From Brumimicrobium glaciale (GTDB taxonomy: Bacteria; Bacteroidota; Bacteroidia; Flavobacteriales_D; Crocinitomicaceae), in the NCBI RefSeq assembly GCF_004152935.1, contig NZ_SETE01000006.1, forward strand, positions 1 through 64,000: DNA of 64,000 nt, written 5' to 3'. Numbering within the stretch: the stretch's first letter is position 1; every line of letters begins with the position of its first letter. The notes under the pieces are model-generated. The model saw only the letters and a list, made by a program, of their open reading frames with translations. It searched no databases and was not told where the DNA came from. The position numbers were made by a program, and so were the translations under genes. Positions 34,411 through 42,711 of this stretch are shown here, piece after piece.

Positions 34411-36546
34411 ATGAAAAATAAACTCGTTTTATCGTTTGCACTTTTGCTTGTATCATTTTTCACATTCAATGCGAATGCACAAAATGAAAATAATCTAGAG
34501 GCTGCCCCTAAAGAATTAATGTCCAACATTAATTCAGGTTCAATTGAAAATATTTCATCAACTTCCCAAATTGAAGGTTTTACCACTTCATGGAATTTAG
34601 ATTATGAAGTTTTTCAAGATTTAAAAGAACAAGGCTATACTGTTTCCATACAGTACAATACTAAAATTGGAGCAAAACGTTATGAAAAAGGGTACAGCAA
34701 TTCTGATTGGATTGTAATAAATGGAATCGATTTACACACTACGAGTTATTCTATTGACAGTTTAGCAGGTGAAGAATCATATTTATTCAAGATTGGAATT
34801 TCCAATGGTGAAAATACATTCTGGTCAGATAAAAATACGGCTGATACTGAAAGAGGTTGGGGGATTTTTAGATTCTTAGTATTAATTGGAGCACTTGGAA
34901 TGTTCATTTATGGTATGAAAATCATGAGTGAAGGTTTGCAACAAGCCGCTGGATCAAGGTTGAGATATTTATTGGGTTCCATAACTTCTAACAGGGTAAA
35001 AGGAGTCTTAACAGGATTCGGAATTACTTCTATTGTTCAGTCATCTTCTGTGACAACAGTAATGACAGTCTCCTTTGTAAACGCTGGATTGATGACCTTG
35101 GTTCAATCTGCCGGTGTAATGATGGGAGCGAATATTGGTACAACAATCACAGGTTGGATCATCAATATTTTCGGATTTAAAGTAAGTATCGGATCTTATG
35201 CATTGGTGTTAATCGCTATTGGAGCGCCGATGATGTTCTTTGGTAAACAAAAAATCAAAGCTTGGTCAAGTGCAATTATAGGATTCTCTTTATTATTTAT
35301 GGGATTAGGTTTCCTAAAAGATGCAGTTCCTGAATTAGGACCAGATTCTTGGTTAGTTCAGTTCTTTATTGATTTTAAAGATATTCCAGTAATAAGTACA
35401 TTGTTATTCGTGCTTTTAGGAACATTAGTAACGGTAATTGTTCAATCATCATCTGCTGCGATGGCATTAACAATGACGCTAGTTGCAGGGGGAATTGTTC
35501 CTTTTGAAGTGGCAGCAGCAATGATTTTAGGAGAGAACATTGGAACAACAATTACTGCGGAATTGGCTTCTACAATTGGAAATGTTCACGCAAAACGTTC
35601 AGCTCGTATTCACTCCTTATTTAACGTTATTGGTGTAACATGGGCAGTCTTACTTTTCCCATTCATATTGCAAGGAATTGAGTATTTCATGGTTTCGATT
35701 GGAGCAGGAAATCCATTTGAAAATCCAAAAGAATATGCAAATACAGGAATCGCTATTTTCCACACTGCGTTTAACTTAGCCAACGTATTTATCTTGATTT
35801 GGTTTGTGCCTAACTTGGTGCGTATTGCAGAAAGAACAGTTAAATCGAAAGGTGGACATGACGAAGAATTCCACTTGGATTATATTGGAGCTGGATATAT
35901 GTCTACGCCAGATTTATCATTGCTTGAAGCGAAAAAGGAAATCGCTAAGTTTGGTGAATTAACAGGTAGAATGTCTAAATTCTCCCGTGATTTATTATTC
36001 GAGAAAAGCCGTAAAAAACAAAAGTTACTGATAGATCGTATTGCTAAATATGAGGAAATCACAGATAGAGTAGAGGTCGAAGTAGCCAATTATTTAAGTA
36101 AAATTTCTGAGGGAGAGTTGAGTATCGATACTGCGATTCGTATTCGAGGAATGAACAGTATCGTAAACGACTTAGAGCGTATTGGAGATATTTTCTACCA
36201 AGTTTCAAAAGGATTAGAGCGCAAGTCTGAAGCCAAAATATGGTTTACGCCACACCAACGTGAGCGCTTAGCTGAAATGTTTGATTTAGTTGATGAAGCA
36301 TTCGTAATCATGAGTGAAAACTTGAAAAAACACTCTGCTGAAGTAAATCTTATAGCAGCAAACGAAGTGGAAGAACGCATCAACAATAAACGAGATGAAA
36401 TCCGTAGCGAGTATCTTGACGCACTTTCGAAAGACGATGAAGTTCACATGAAAGGTGGAATTATCTATAACGATATCTTTGCTTCTCTAGAAAAAGTAGG
36501 AGATCACATTATCAACGTTTCTGAAGGAATTGTTGGGAAGGTTTAG
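34411..36546 (+). CDS. Na+/phosphate symporter with PhoU-like domain and an N-terminal exported domain
   Basis: 711 residues. A signal peptide (about 1-24, cut after ANAQ) and roughly 120 residues of predicted periplasmic domain, with an FN3-like beta pattern (WNLDYEVF...VSIQYNT...SYLFKIG), precede the transporter. The membrane part has the two inverted QSSS repeats of the NptA/SLC34 Na/Pi family (SIVQSSSVTT and VIVQSSSAAM) and GANIGTT / GENIGTT loops. The last 190 residues form a PhoU-like helical domain (EITDRVEVEV..., VNDLERIGD, SLEKVGDHI). It imports phosphate with sodium. The exported N-terminal domain is not standard for the family. It lies near a porin and PhoB/PhoR-like genes. Confidence 0.9.
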   Translation: MKNKLVLSFALLLVSFFTFNANAQNENNLEAAPKELMSNINSGSIENISSTSQIEGFTTSWNLDYEVFQDLKEQGYTVSIQYNTKIGAKRYEKGYSNSDWIVINGIDLHTTSYSIDSLAGEESYLFKIGISNGENTFWSDKNTADTERGWGIFRFLVLIGALGMFIYGMKIMSEGLQQAAGSRLRYLLGSITSNRVKGVLTGFGITSIVQSSSVTTVMTVSFVNAGLMTLVQSAGVMMGANIGTTITGWIINIFGFKVSIGSYALVLIAIGAPMMFFGKQKIKAWSSAIIGFSLLFMGLGFLKDAVPELGPDSWLVQFFIDFKDIPVISTLLFVLLGTLVTVIVQSSSAAMALTMTLVAGGIVPFEVAAAMILGENIGTTITAELASTIGNVHAKRSARIHSLFNVIGVTWAVLLFPFILQGIEYFMVSIGAGNPFENPKEYANTGIAIFHTAFNLANVFILIWFVPNLVRIAERTVKSKGGHDEEFHLDYIGAGYMSTPDLSLLEAKKEIAKFGELTGRMSKFSRDLLFEKSRKKQKLLIDRIAKYEEITDRVEVEVANYLSKISEGELSIDTAIRIRGMNSIVNDLERIGDIFYQVSKGLERKSEAKIWFTPHQRERLAEMFDLVDEAFVIMSENLKKHSAEVNLIAANEVEERINNKRDEIRSEYLDALSKDDEVHMKGGIIYNDIFASLEKVGDHIINVSEGIVGKV

Positions 36547-36566
36547 TGAGCTAATTAATATTTTTG

Positions 36567-36602
36567 AAAAGGCTGTTTCGAATTATCGGAGCAGCCTTTT
36601 TA
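36567..36602 (+). terminator. Rho-independent terminator of the Na/Pi symporter gene
   Basis: AAAAGGCTG pairs with CAGCCTTTT across a 15-base loop, and the right arm runs into a T-run. It lies 20 bases after the stop codon. Confidence 0.82.
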
Positions 36603-37241
36603 ATTTTTAGGGTGGTAGGTAGAGGAGGGGAATGAAAAATTAATAATTAAAAATTGCTTCAAAATAATTTTTCAATTGAAGGATCTATTTGAATATGTTT
36701 AATAACAGAGGCCTATATGGGCTTGGTTTTTTTGTGTTGAAGGTTTTATAAATTCTTTGAATTTAGGATAGTTCTAATTTATTATCAATTTTCAATGGTT
36801 ATTACCGCCACAGAGTTGCAGGTGTTAATGAAAACCACAATTAATCCTTCTCTACAAGCCACAGGAGTGGCGAAACATGGATATAATTCAAGTAAATAAG
36901 TGTTGGCCTTTGCAGTTCAAAAAAAAGAGCAAGGTTCGATTAATCAGTTAGTATTGATGAAGGCTTCATGTCATCTGTCAGCTGAAGGGCTTAATAAAAA
37001 ACGCAAGACGTTTTTATTAACACATCACCCACTCCATGGGCTTGAGGGTAGTGCATAGTAAAGATATACTTCAGTTACGACCTATCTTGGTAACCCAGAT
37101 TTTTTAAAAAAAAATAACGACTTCTTTTGATAGTCCAAACGTCCGAAGCTAAACACTTATGCTGTTTAAGAATCCCATAATTCCAAAAAAAAGCCATACA
37201 TCAAATGTATCGCTTTCCATAATATTTTAAGGTCGGAAAAA
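36603..37241. other. Gene-free spacer between symporter and porin
   Basis: About 640 bases with no supportable gene. It contains an AAAAATTAATAATTAAAAATTG-type AT-rich stretch and a weak hairpin at about 36992-37019 (TAATAAAAAACG with CGTTTTTATTA). One forward frame from 36797 is interrupted by stops and resembles no family. Confidence 0.45.
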
Positions 37242-38444
37242 TCAAAATCCAATCTCTATTTGCACTCTCCAGGTCAAACCATCATCGAAATATCTATCCT
37301 GAATATATCCAACATCAGTTTGCACTTTCAAGCTATGATTTTTAATATATTTTGATGCTCCCAAAGTATAATATGTCCTAGAAGGCGCAGAGTAAACGTC
37401 AGACGATGACGATGTCTGCGTATATCTAGCTGCTATTTCGTAATTGTTTTTAAATAAATATCCAGCTTGCAAATTGATTGCTGAACCAAATTCATAGAAT
37501 CCTGTAGGAATTCCCATTTGATCAATAACGTTTCGGTTATTGTCTCTTGTTCTTCTTAATGCATATTCTCCCATCACTGAAATTCCTTTGTATTTAAACA
37601 TGAAATCAACGAAGCCAGTATATAAATCTTTAAACTGGGCATCTAGAGGTAAAAAGTTCCCTCTGTTTCCTCTCGTTCTCGAAGCTTTCCCGTTTTTATC
37701 TATTGCCACAGCAAAAGCAAGTTTCGGTTTCTGTTCTCGGTAAACATCACCTCCAACATACGCTCCTTTTTTCATGAATTCACCAAAAGGCATAATTTCA
37801 GCCTTTAAAGTTGTTTGATATCCTCCTCTATTTCCAGTAATTAAATTTCTCCCGTCGCCTTGTGTTAATGAAGCGGTTAAATACAAACCAAATTGTTTTC
37901 CTAAGACTTTGTCGTAATGTAAACTTGCTCCTATGTCTCTATCTAAAGTGAATATACTATTCAAAGCAGAACGGTCAACAAACTGCATATTGGCAGAAGA
38001 AACCAATCTTTCTCTGTTTCCAGCGAGTTTAAACTGACCCGCTTTTATCGAGAATCCTTTGTAGAAGTTCCATTTTAAATAAGCATCAAGCACTAAATTC
38101 CCTCCTTCTCCATAATAAGTCGCTCCACCATGGTCAAGATCTCGATTTGAAAGACCTAATTCTACTTTATAGGTTAGTTTCGGAGAATAAGCAAATCCAT
38201 TGAACTTTAAACGCGCTCTTCTGATTAGAAAGTTAGATTGAAATTGTCCTATATCATAAAAGTCATCATTACCTACTCTCCAGTTTCCAGCAAACAATGT
38301 TTGAAATCGGAATGATGCTTTAATTCCAAATGTTGAATCTTTTGCTGTGTAGCGAAGTCCATCACCAAAGCTATAATCTTGCATTTGTGCTTTGGTGGAT
38401 AATCCAATAAGTATGACGAAAGCAAAAAGTAGAAAATGTTTCAT
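37242..38444 (-). CDS. OprO/OprP-family phosphate/anion-selective porin
   Basis: 400 residues from the ATG at 38444; a longer frame begins ten codons earlier, but KHFLLFAFVILIGLSTKA is a clean signal peptide directly after this ATG. The mature protein shows the alternating pattern of an outer-membrane beta-barrel, ends in Phe (WRVQIEIGF) as most barrels do, and has the GIKASFRFQTLF beginning and AGQFKLAGNRER segment of the OprO/P family. This family passes phosphate and other anions. It faces the PhoB/PhoR-like pair and lies beside the Na/Pi symporter, so phosphate uptake is a reasonable role. A TATATTTG sequence at 38476-38483 on the minus strand could be its -7 element. Confidence 0.85.
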   Translation of the reverse strand: MKHFLLFAFVILIGLSTKAQMQDYSFGDGLRYTAKDSTFGIKASFRFQTLFAGNWRVGNDDFYDIGQFQSNFLIRRARLKFNGFAYSPKLTYKVELGLSNRDLDHGGATYYGEGGNLVLDAYLKWNFYKGFSIKAGQFKLAGNRERLVSSANMQFVDRSALNSIFTLDRDIGASLHYDKVLGKQFGLYLTASLTQGDGRNLITGNRGGYQTTLKAEIMPFGEFMKKGAYVGGDVYREQKPKLAFAVAIDKNGKASRTRGNRGNFLPLDAQFKDLYTGFVDFMFKYKGISVMGEYALRRTRDNNRNVIDQMGIPTGFYEFGSAINLQAGYLFKNNYEIAARYTQTSSSSDVYSAPSRTYYTLGASKYIKNHSLKVQTDVGYIQDRYFDDGLTWRVQIEIGF

Positions 38445-38664
38445 ATTAAGTATAAAATAAATTATTATTAACATTCAAATATATGATAAATCCCTTTATT
38501 AATAGGGTTTTTAAGGTTTTAGAATGTTTAATTACACCTCAAAGATAAGGTTTGAAGCCTTAAAGGATAGTTTTTTAATCACGATTTAATAATGAGTTAA
38601 CATTGTTGACTTTTTGTTAACCTAAGAGTAAAACTTACATCATACAAGAACGACTTTTCTGGAG

Positions 38665-38672
38665 TAACTTTG
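38665..38672 (+). promoter_or_regulatory. TAACTTTG, candidate -7 element for the PhoB/PhoR-like operon
   Basis: Exact TAnnTTTG match 24 bases before the response-regulator start codon. No TTG was found at the usual -33 distance. Confidence 0.4.
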
Positions 38673-38696
38673 TTGACATAATGAATATGAATACCT

Positions 38697-39368
38697 ATGA
38701 ATAATAAAGCAACAATACTTTTCGCAGATGATGATCCAGATATCTTAGAAATGATTTCTTACAATTTGGAAAAGGAAGGGTATACGGTTTTTACCGCCGT
38801 AAATGGTGAGGAAGCAGTAGAATTAAGTGAGAAAGTGAAGCCAGATTTAATTTTGTTGGATGTAATGATGCCAAAAATGGATGGCGTTCAAGTCTGTGAA
38901 GCAATTCGCAGTAAAGATTTAGAAGTTCAACCATTGATCGCTTTTTTAACCTCTCGTGCAGAAGATTATTCTCAAATTGCTGGCTTTAATGCTGGTGGAG
39001 ATGATTACATCAATAAACCAATCAGACCAAAAGTTTTGTTGAGTCGTATTGAAGCACTTTTAAGAAGAGCAGGTGGAAATACGCAACCAGAAGTAAATCA
39101 AGATTTAGTTCTAGATACCAATCGTTATCTCTTACTTTTCAAAGGAGAAGAATTATATTTACCCAAAAAAGAGTTCGAATTGTTATCCTTCTTGATGAAA
39201 AAACCTGGAATCGTTGCCAATAGAGATCAAATTTTGGCGGAAGTTTGGGGAGACGATACCATTGTTGGAGAAAGAACAGTGGATGTTCATATTCGTAAAT
39301 TACGCGAGAAAATAGGCGACACTTACATTAGAACGATTAAAGGAGTAGGTTATACATTTAATGCTTAA
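38697..39368 (+). CDS. phoB: OmpR/PhoB-family response regulator
   Basis: 223 residues. The receiver domain (about 5-120) has the acidic pocket DDDPD near residue 11, the phosphorylation site Asp55 (LLDVMMPK), the Thr/Ser switch (LTSRAED) and the conserved Lys (INKPIRP). The C-terminal winged-helix domain (about 130-222) ends in RTIKGVGYTF, typical of the OmpR/PhoB group. It is overlapped by one base with the sensor kinase gene (TAATG), so both are made together. A PhoB role in phosphate response is suggested by the neighbouring Na/Pi symporter and OprO/P porin; the gene symbol rests on this context. Confidence 0.85.
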   Translation: MNNKATILFADDDPDILEMISYNLEKEGYTVFTAVNGEEAVELSEKVKPDLILLDVMMPKMDGVQVCEAIRSKDLEVQPLIAFLTSRAEDYSQIAGFNAGGDDYINKPIRPKVLLSRIEALLRRAGGNTQPEVNQDLVLDTNRYLLLFKGEELYLPKKEFELLSFLMKKPGIVANRDQILAEVWGDDTIVGERTVDVHIRKLREKIGDTYIRTIKGVGYTFNA

Positions 39369-40417
39369 TGAAGAATATAAAACCCATACAAATTGTTTTT
39401 ATTGGTGCTTTAACACAAGTTGTTTTGCTCCTCATTTTGTTGTTTTTATACCGCAATTTTGTTGATTTTATTCCACTATTAAATATCCTCATTATTGCAT
39501 CTTTAAGTGGAGCATTTTCTTTTGGGATTAGCTTTTTCTTATTAAAGAAATTCATTCAAGAACGTTTGGATTTGATTTTCCGCATTATTGATCATGGCGT
39601 AAATGTAAATATTGATCAGCCAAAAATCGAAATGAAAAACGACGTTATTGGCGCTGCTGCGAATGCCTCAGTAGATTGGGCAAGTGCTCGGAAAATCGAG
39701 ATTGCTAAATTGAAAGAACAAGCAGCTTTTAGAAGAGAGTTTTTAGGGAATTTAGCGCATGAATTGAAAACCCCAGTTTTTAGTATTCAAGGGTATATAC
39801 TGACTTTATTAGAAGGTGGATTAGAAGACGAAAAAGTGAACCGTAAGTTCTTGGAAAGAGCTGCTTTTTCAGCTGAAAGAATGACTGATATTCTTGAAGA
39901 TTTAGATCAAATCATGAAATTGGAAGTCAATAAAGTTGACATTAAAAAAGAAGCTTTTGATATTGTTAGCTTAACGAAGGACATTATCATTTCCTTTGAA
40001 GAGAAATGTCAGGAGGACGGAGTGGAAGTTAAACTAGCAGAAAAGTATGAACCCATTTATGTGAATGCAGATAAAGCGAAAATAGCACAGGTTTTTACCA
40101 ATTTAATAGCTAATTCAATCAATTATGCTGGTGAAAATGGCAAAACTATAATTCGCTTTTATTCGATAAATCAAACTTTAATGACAGAGGTTTCAGACAA
40201 TGGAATCGGAATTGAAGAAAAGAATATTCCACGATTATTTGAAAGATTTTATCGTGTAGAACAAAGTAGAAATAGAAACGAAGGAGGTTCCGGATTAGGT
40301 TTGGCAATTTGTAAGCACATCATCGAATCACACAACGAGACCATTGCCGTGAAAAGTAAACTTGGAGTGGGAAGTACTTTCACTTTTTCATTGAAGAAAA
40401 GTAGTAAACATAATTAA
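39368..40417 (+). CDS. phoR: Membrane sensor histidine kinase, PhoR-like
   Basis: 349 residues. Two membrane spans at about 8-28 and 38-60 with almost no periplasmic loop are followed by a short linker, the phosphoacceptor domain with His131 (NLAHELKTP), and an ATPase domain with the N box (NLIANSINYA), G1 (DNGIGIEE), F (LFERFYRV) and G2 (GSGLGLAI) motifs. The lack of a sensing loop fits PhoR-type kinases, which respond through the membrane. It has no PAS domain, unlike many PhoR. It pairs with the response regulator immediately upstream. Confidence 0.85.
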   Translation: MKNIKPIQIVFIGALTQVVLLLILLFLYRNFVDFIPLLNILIIASLSGAFSFGISFFLLKKFIQERLDLIFRIIDHGVNVNIDQPKIEMKNDVIGAAANASVDWASARKIEIAKLKEQAAFRREFLGNLAHELKTPVFSIQGYILTLLEGGLEDEKVNRKFLERAAFSAERMTDILEDLDQIMKLEVNKVDIKKEAFDIVSLTKDIIISFEEKCQEDGVEVKLAEKYEPIYVNADKAKIAQVFTNLIANSINYAGENGKTIIRFYSINQTLMTEVSDNGIGIEEKNIPRLFERFYRVEQSRNRNEGGSGLGLAICKHIIESHNETIAVKSKLGVGSTFTFSLKKSSKHN

Positions 40418-40817
40418 TTACAATTAATGTTTAATTGTTAATTATTAATGGTTAACGGGTTGTTTATGAGTTTGTTATTTGTGTGTTTGGTACCTTCGAT
40501 AGGCTCAGTCACCGAAGTGTAATCCGTTGACAGAGCCTGTCGAAGGCAATGTAGGCAAATGGAAAAACGTTTTGAAAAAATGAAAATAACATCAAAACAA
40601 TTAGGTTGTATCTTAGCATGCTCAGTCACCGAGGTAACTGGAGTCAGCAATGAAATGCAATCACCGGAGTAGATATATATATGATTAATTCAAGAATCCT
40701 TGAATTCGTTAATCCTTCAATCCTTGATTCCTTGAATTTTTTAATTCCTGAATAATTCGTAATTCGTAATTGAATCATTCGTAATTATTTTTTTATTAAC
40801 TTGTCAAAAACGACTTC
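40418..40817. other. Gene-free spacer with interspersed repeats
   Basis: About 400 bases between the kinase and acyltransferase genes. It holds an inverted-repeat element at 40493-40546, a diverged relative at about 40619-40675 (GCTCAGTCACCGAGG ... CAATCACCGGAG), and AT-rich near-repeats of TCCTTGAATT and AATTCGTAATT types near 40690-40790. No coding sequence is convincing. Confidence 0.55.
40493..40546. repeat. Interspersed inverted repeat CCTTCGATAGGCTC / GAGCCTGTCGAAGG
   Basis: 14-base arms with one mismatch enclose 26 bases that include a copy of GTCACCGAAG. The same arms, slightly altered, occur at 52712-52771 and partly at 4601-4630 and near 33824. This is a dispersed family of palindromic intergenic elements. 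Confidence 0.7.
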
Positions 40818-42140
40818 ATGCTCTATCGCATTTTAAAATTTATCATCGGTGTTGGAATTCGACTGTATTACAAAGAAATACGGGTGAATAACAGAGGCAA
40901 TCTGTCTAATGGAAAAAAGCCAATGATTATTATCGCCAATCATCCGAATACTTTGATGGATGCTTGGGTGGTGGGAATGGTTTGTAATCAGCCCATATAT
41001 TACATGGCGAAAGCGACCTTGTTTGATTCGAAATTCAAGCTCAAATTGTTGCGCAGTCTAAAAATGATTCCTATTAATCGCAGAGGAGAAGGAAAAGTTG
41101 AGGGAGTTGACAATAATGATTCTTTAAGCGAATGTTATAAAGTTTTAAGCGAAGGAAAAACATTGGTTATATTTCCTGAAGGAACATCTTACAAAGAGAA
41201 AGTTCTTCGTGAATTGAAAACGGGAACGGCCAGAATTGCATTAGAAACAGAGAAGTTAAACGGTGGAAAACTAGATTTACAAGTTGTCGCTGTCGGAATA
41301 AATTATTCTCAACCAGAAAAATTCAGAAGTAATATTCTAATTGATATTGACCAACCGAGAGGAGTTATGGATCACTATGAACTTTATCTCACCGAGAAGA
41401 AGAAAGCTGTTAATAATTTGACAAATCAATTTCGTGAACGACTAGAAAAAGTTTTAGTGACCACAGAAACCAAAGATGAAGAAGAATTATTAGATGATAT
41501 TTACAAAGTATTAAACACAAAATATATTCATTCAGATGATAAAGGTGTGCAACGCCAAGTAAATGAGCTTAAGGATATCAAGAATAAATTAGATGAATTG
41601 AAATTAGTTCAACCTTGGCGAATTGATGAAATCAAGCAAAGCATAAAATCCATGGATTGGAAGTTGGAGAAAATGAGAATCCGTGCTGACTTTTTGGATA
41701 GAAAATTCAGATCTCGTCTTTTCTTGAGACAGATGTTAACTTCAGTAATTTTTATTTTAGTGGCAATGCCACTGGCAATTTTCGGATTAATTCATAACTA
41801 TTTACAATATCTATTTACGGATTGGCTGGTTCCTAAACTCTCAAAAGATATTGAATATTATGCACCGCTTGCTATTCTGGTTGGAATAGTTCTGTATCCG
41901 TTAACATACTCTGGACTTGGGTTTTTAGCGCATTATTTATTCGCTTTTTCATGGTTAGGAATGATCGCTTATGTTTTGTTAATGCCGCTAACAGGAATGT
42001 TCACTTACTGGTTTTTTAAATACCTAAAACACATCAGCTATAAGTGGCGTTATATGTTTTTGATGGTGGATTCAAAAGATACTCTTCAAGATCTTCAAGA
42101 AGAAAAGAGGAGATTGAAAGAGTTGTTGTTTGAAGATTGA
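40818..42140 (+). CDS. Lysophospholipid acyltransferase family protein (PlsC-like)
   Basis: 440 residues. The acyltransferase motif I is NHPNTLMDAW (family form HxxxxD, His and Asp present) near residue 38, and motif III is FPEGTSYKE near 119. The acyltransferase domain occupies about the first 210 residues. A charged helical middle (about 210-300) and three to four membrane spans in the last 150 residues follow, so the protein is longer than minimal PlsC (about 250). It probably acylates a lysophospholipid or glycerol-3-phosphate derivative at the inner membrane. It is flanked by spacers on both sides and stands alone. Confidence 0.85.
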   Translation: MLYRILKFIIGVGIRLYYKEIRVNNRGNLSNGKKPMIIIANHPNTLMDAWVVGMVCNQPIYYMAKATLFDSKFKLKLLRSLKMIPINRRGEGKVEGVDNNDSLSECYKVLSEGKTLVIFPEGTSYKEKVLRELKTGTARIALETEKLNGGKLDLQVVAVGINYSQPEKFRSNILIDIDQPRGVMDHYELYLTEKKKAVNNLTNQFRERLEKVLVTTETKDEEELLDDIYKVLNTKYIHSDDKGVQRQVNELKDIKNKLDELKLVQPWRIDEIKQSIKSMDWKLEKMRIRADFLDRKFRSRLFLRQMLTSVIFILVAMPLAIFGLIHNYLQYLFTDWLVPKLSKDIEYYAPLAILVGIVLYPLTYSGLGFLAHYLFAFSWLGMIAYVLLMPLTGMFTYWFFKYLKHISYKWRYMFLMVDSKDTLQDLQEEKRRLKELLFED

Positions 42141-42264
42141 AGGATCTTGTTGGAGAGCGAAGCCAAATACTAGATGTTTGTTCTTTGGAATCTCTTTTTT
42201 TAATTTTCGTTAAGCAAAGCGTTCTTCCCCTCCACATTTCATTTCATTCATTCAATAAATAACG

Positions 42265-42272
42265 TATTTTTG
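42265..42272 (+). promoter_or_regulatory. TATTTTTG, candidate -7 element
   Basis: Exact TAnnTTTG match 25 bases before the lipoprotein gene that leads into dnaG. No -33 TTG at the usual distance. Confidence 0.35.
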
Positions 42273-42297
42273 TTCAATAATAATTTGAAACAGTAAA

Positions 42298-42711
42298 ATG
42301 ATGAAAAAGTATTTATTCTTGGTGTTGATTTTAATGGTTTTTACGGCTTGTTCTGAAGAAGAAAAACCGAAGAGACCAGAAGTGAAAATGGAATATAGAC
42401 CATTGGTTACTGAGGACGATAATGGGAAATACATGGAATGGTATCCTGGTCACAAGCAATTGAAAATGACAGGAAGAAATAACAAAAATGGCGAACGCGT
42501 TGGGATTTGGAAATATTATTCTGAACGCGGTGTTGAGTTGTCCATCACTGTTTACAATAATGGTTTAAGAGATGGTCACACCGTTGTAAAATATCCGAAT
42601 GGCGCAGTTCATTATTCTGGAGAATACTTAAATGATGAGCCAATTGGAGTTTGGAAATTTTATAACGAAGAAGGTCAATTAATTGATACAAAAGATTATT
42701 CAAATTTATAA
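42298..42711 (+). CDS. MORN-repeat lipoprotein (YwqK-like)
   Basis: 137 residues. A signal peptide with lipobox (MVFTACSEEE, Cys near residue 19) shows a lipoprotein. MORN-type units follow: NGERVGIWKYYSERG, NGLRDGHTVVKYPNG, DEPIGVWKFYNEEG. Such YwqK-type proteins are widespread in Bacteroidota and of unknown function; the automatic name antitoxin is misleading here. The start could be either of two adjacent ATGs (42298 or 42301). Its stop overlaps the dnaG start by one base (TAATG), so it is cotranslated with primase. Confidence 0.85.
   Translation: MMKKYLFLVLILMVFTACSEEEKPKRPEVKMEYRPLVTEDDNGKYMEWYPGHKQLKMTGRNNKNGERVGIWKYYSERGVELSITVYNNGLRDGHTVVKYPNGAVHYSGEYLNDEPIGVWKFYNEEGQLIDTKDYSNL

Noticed and set aside
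36797-37060. Possible short gene in the symporter-porin spacer
   Set aside because: It is interrupted by an in-frame stop after about 34 codons and resembles no family.
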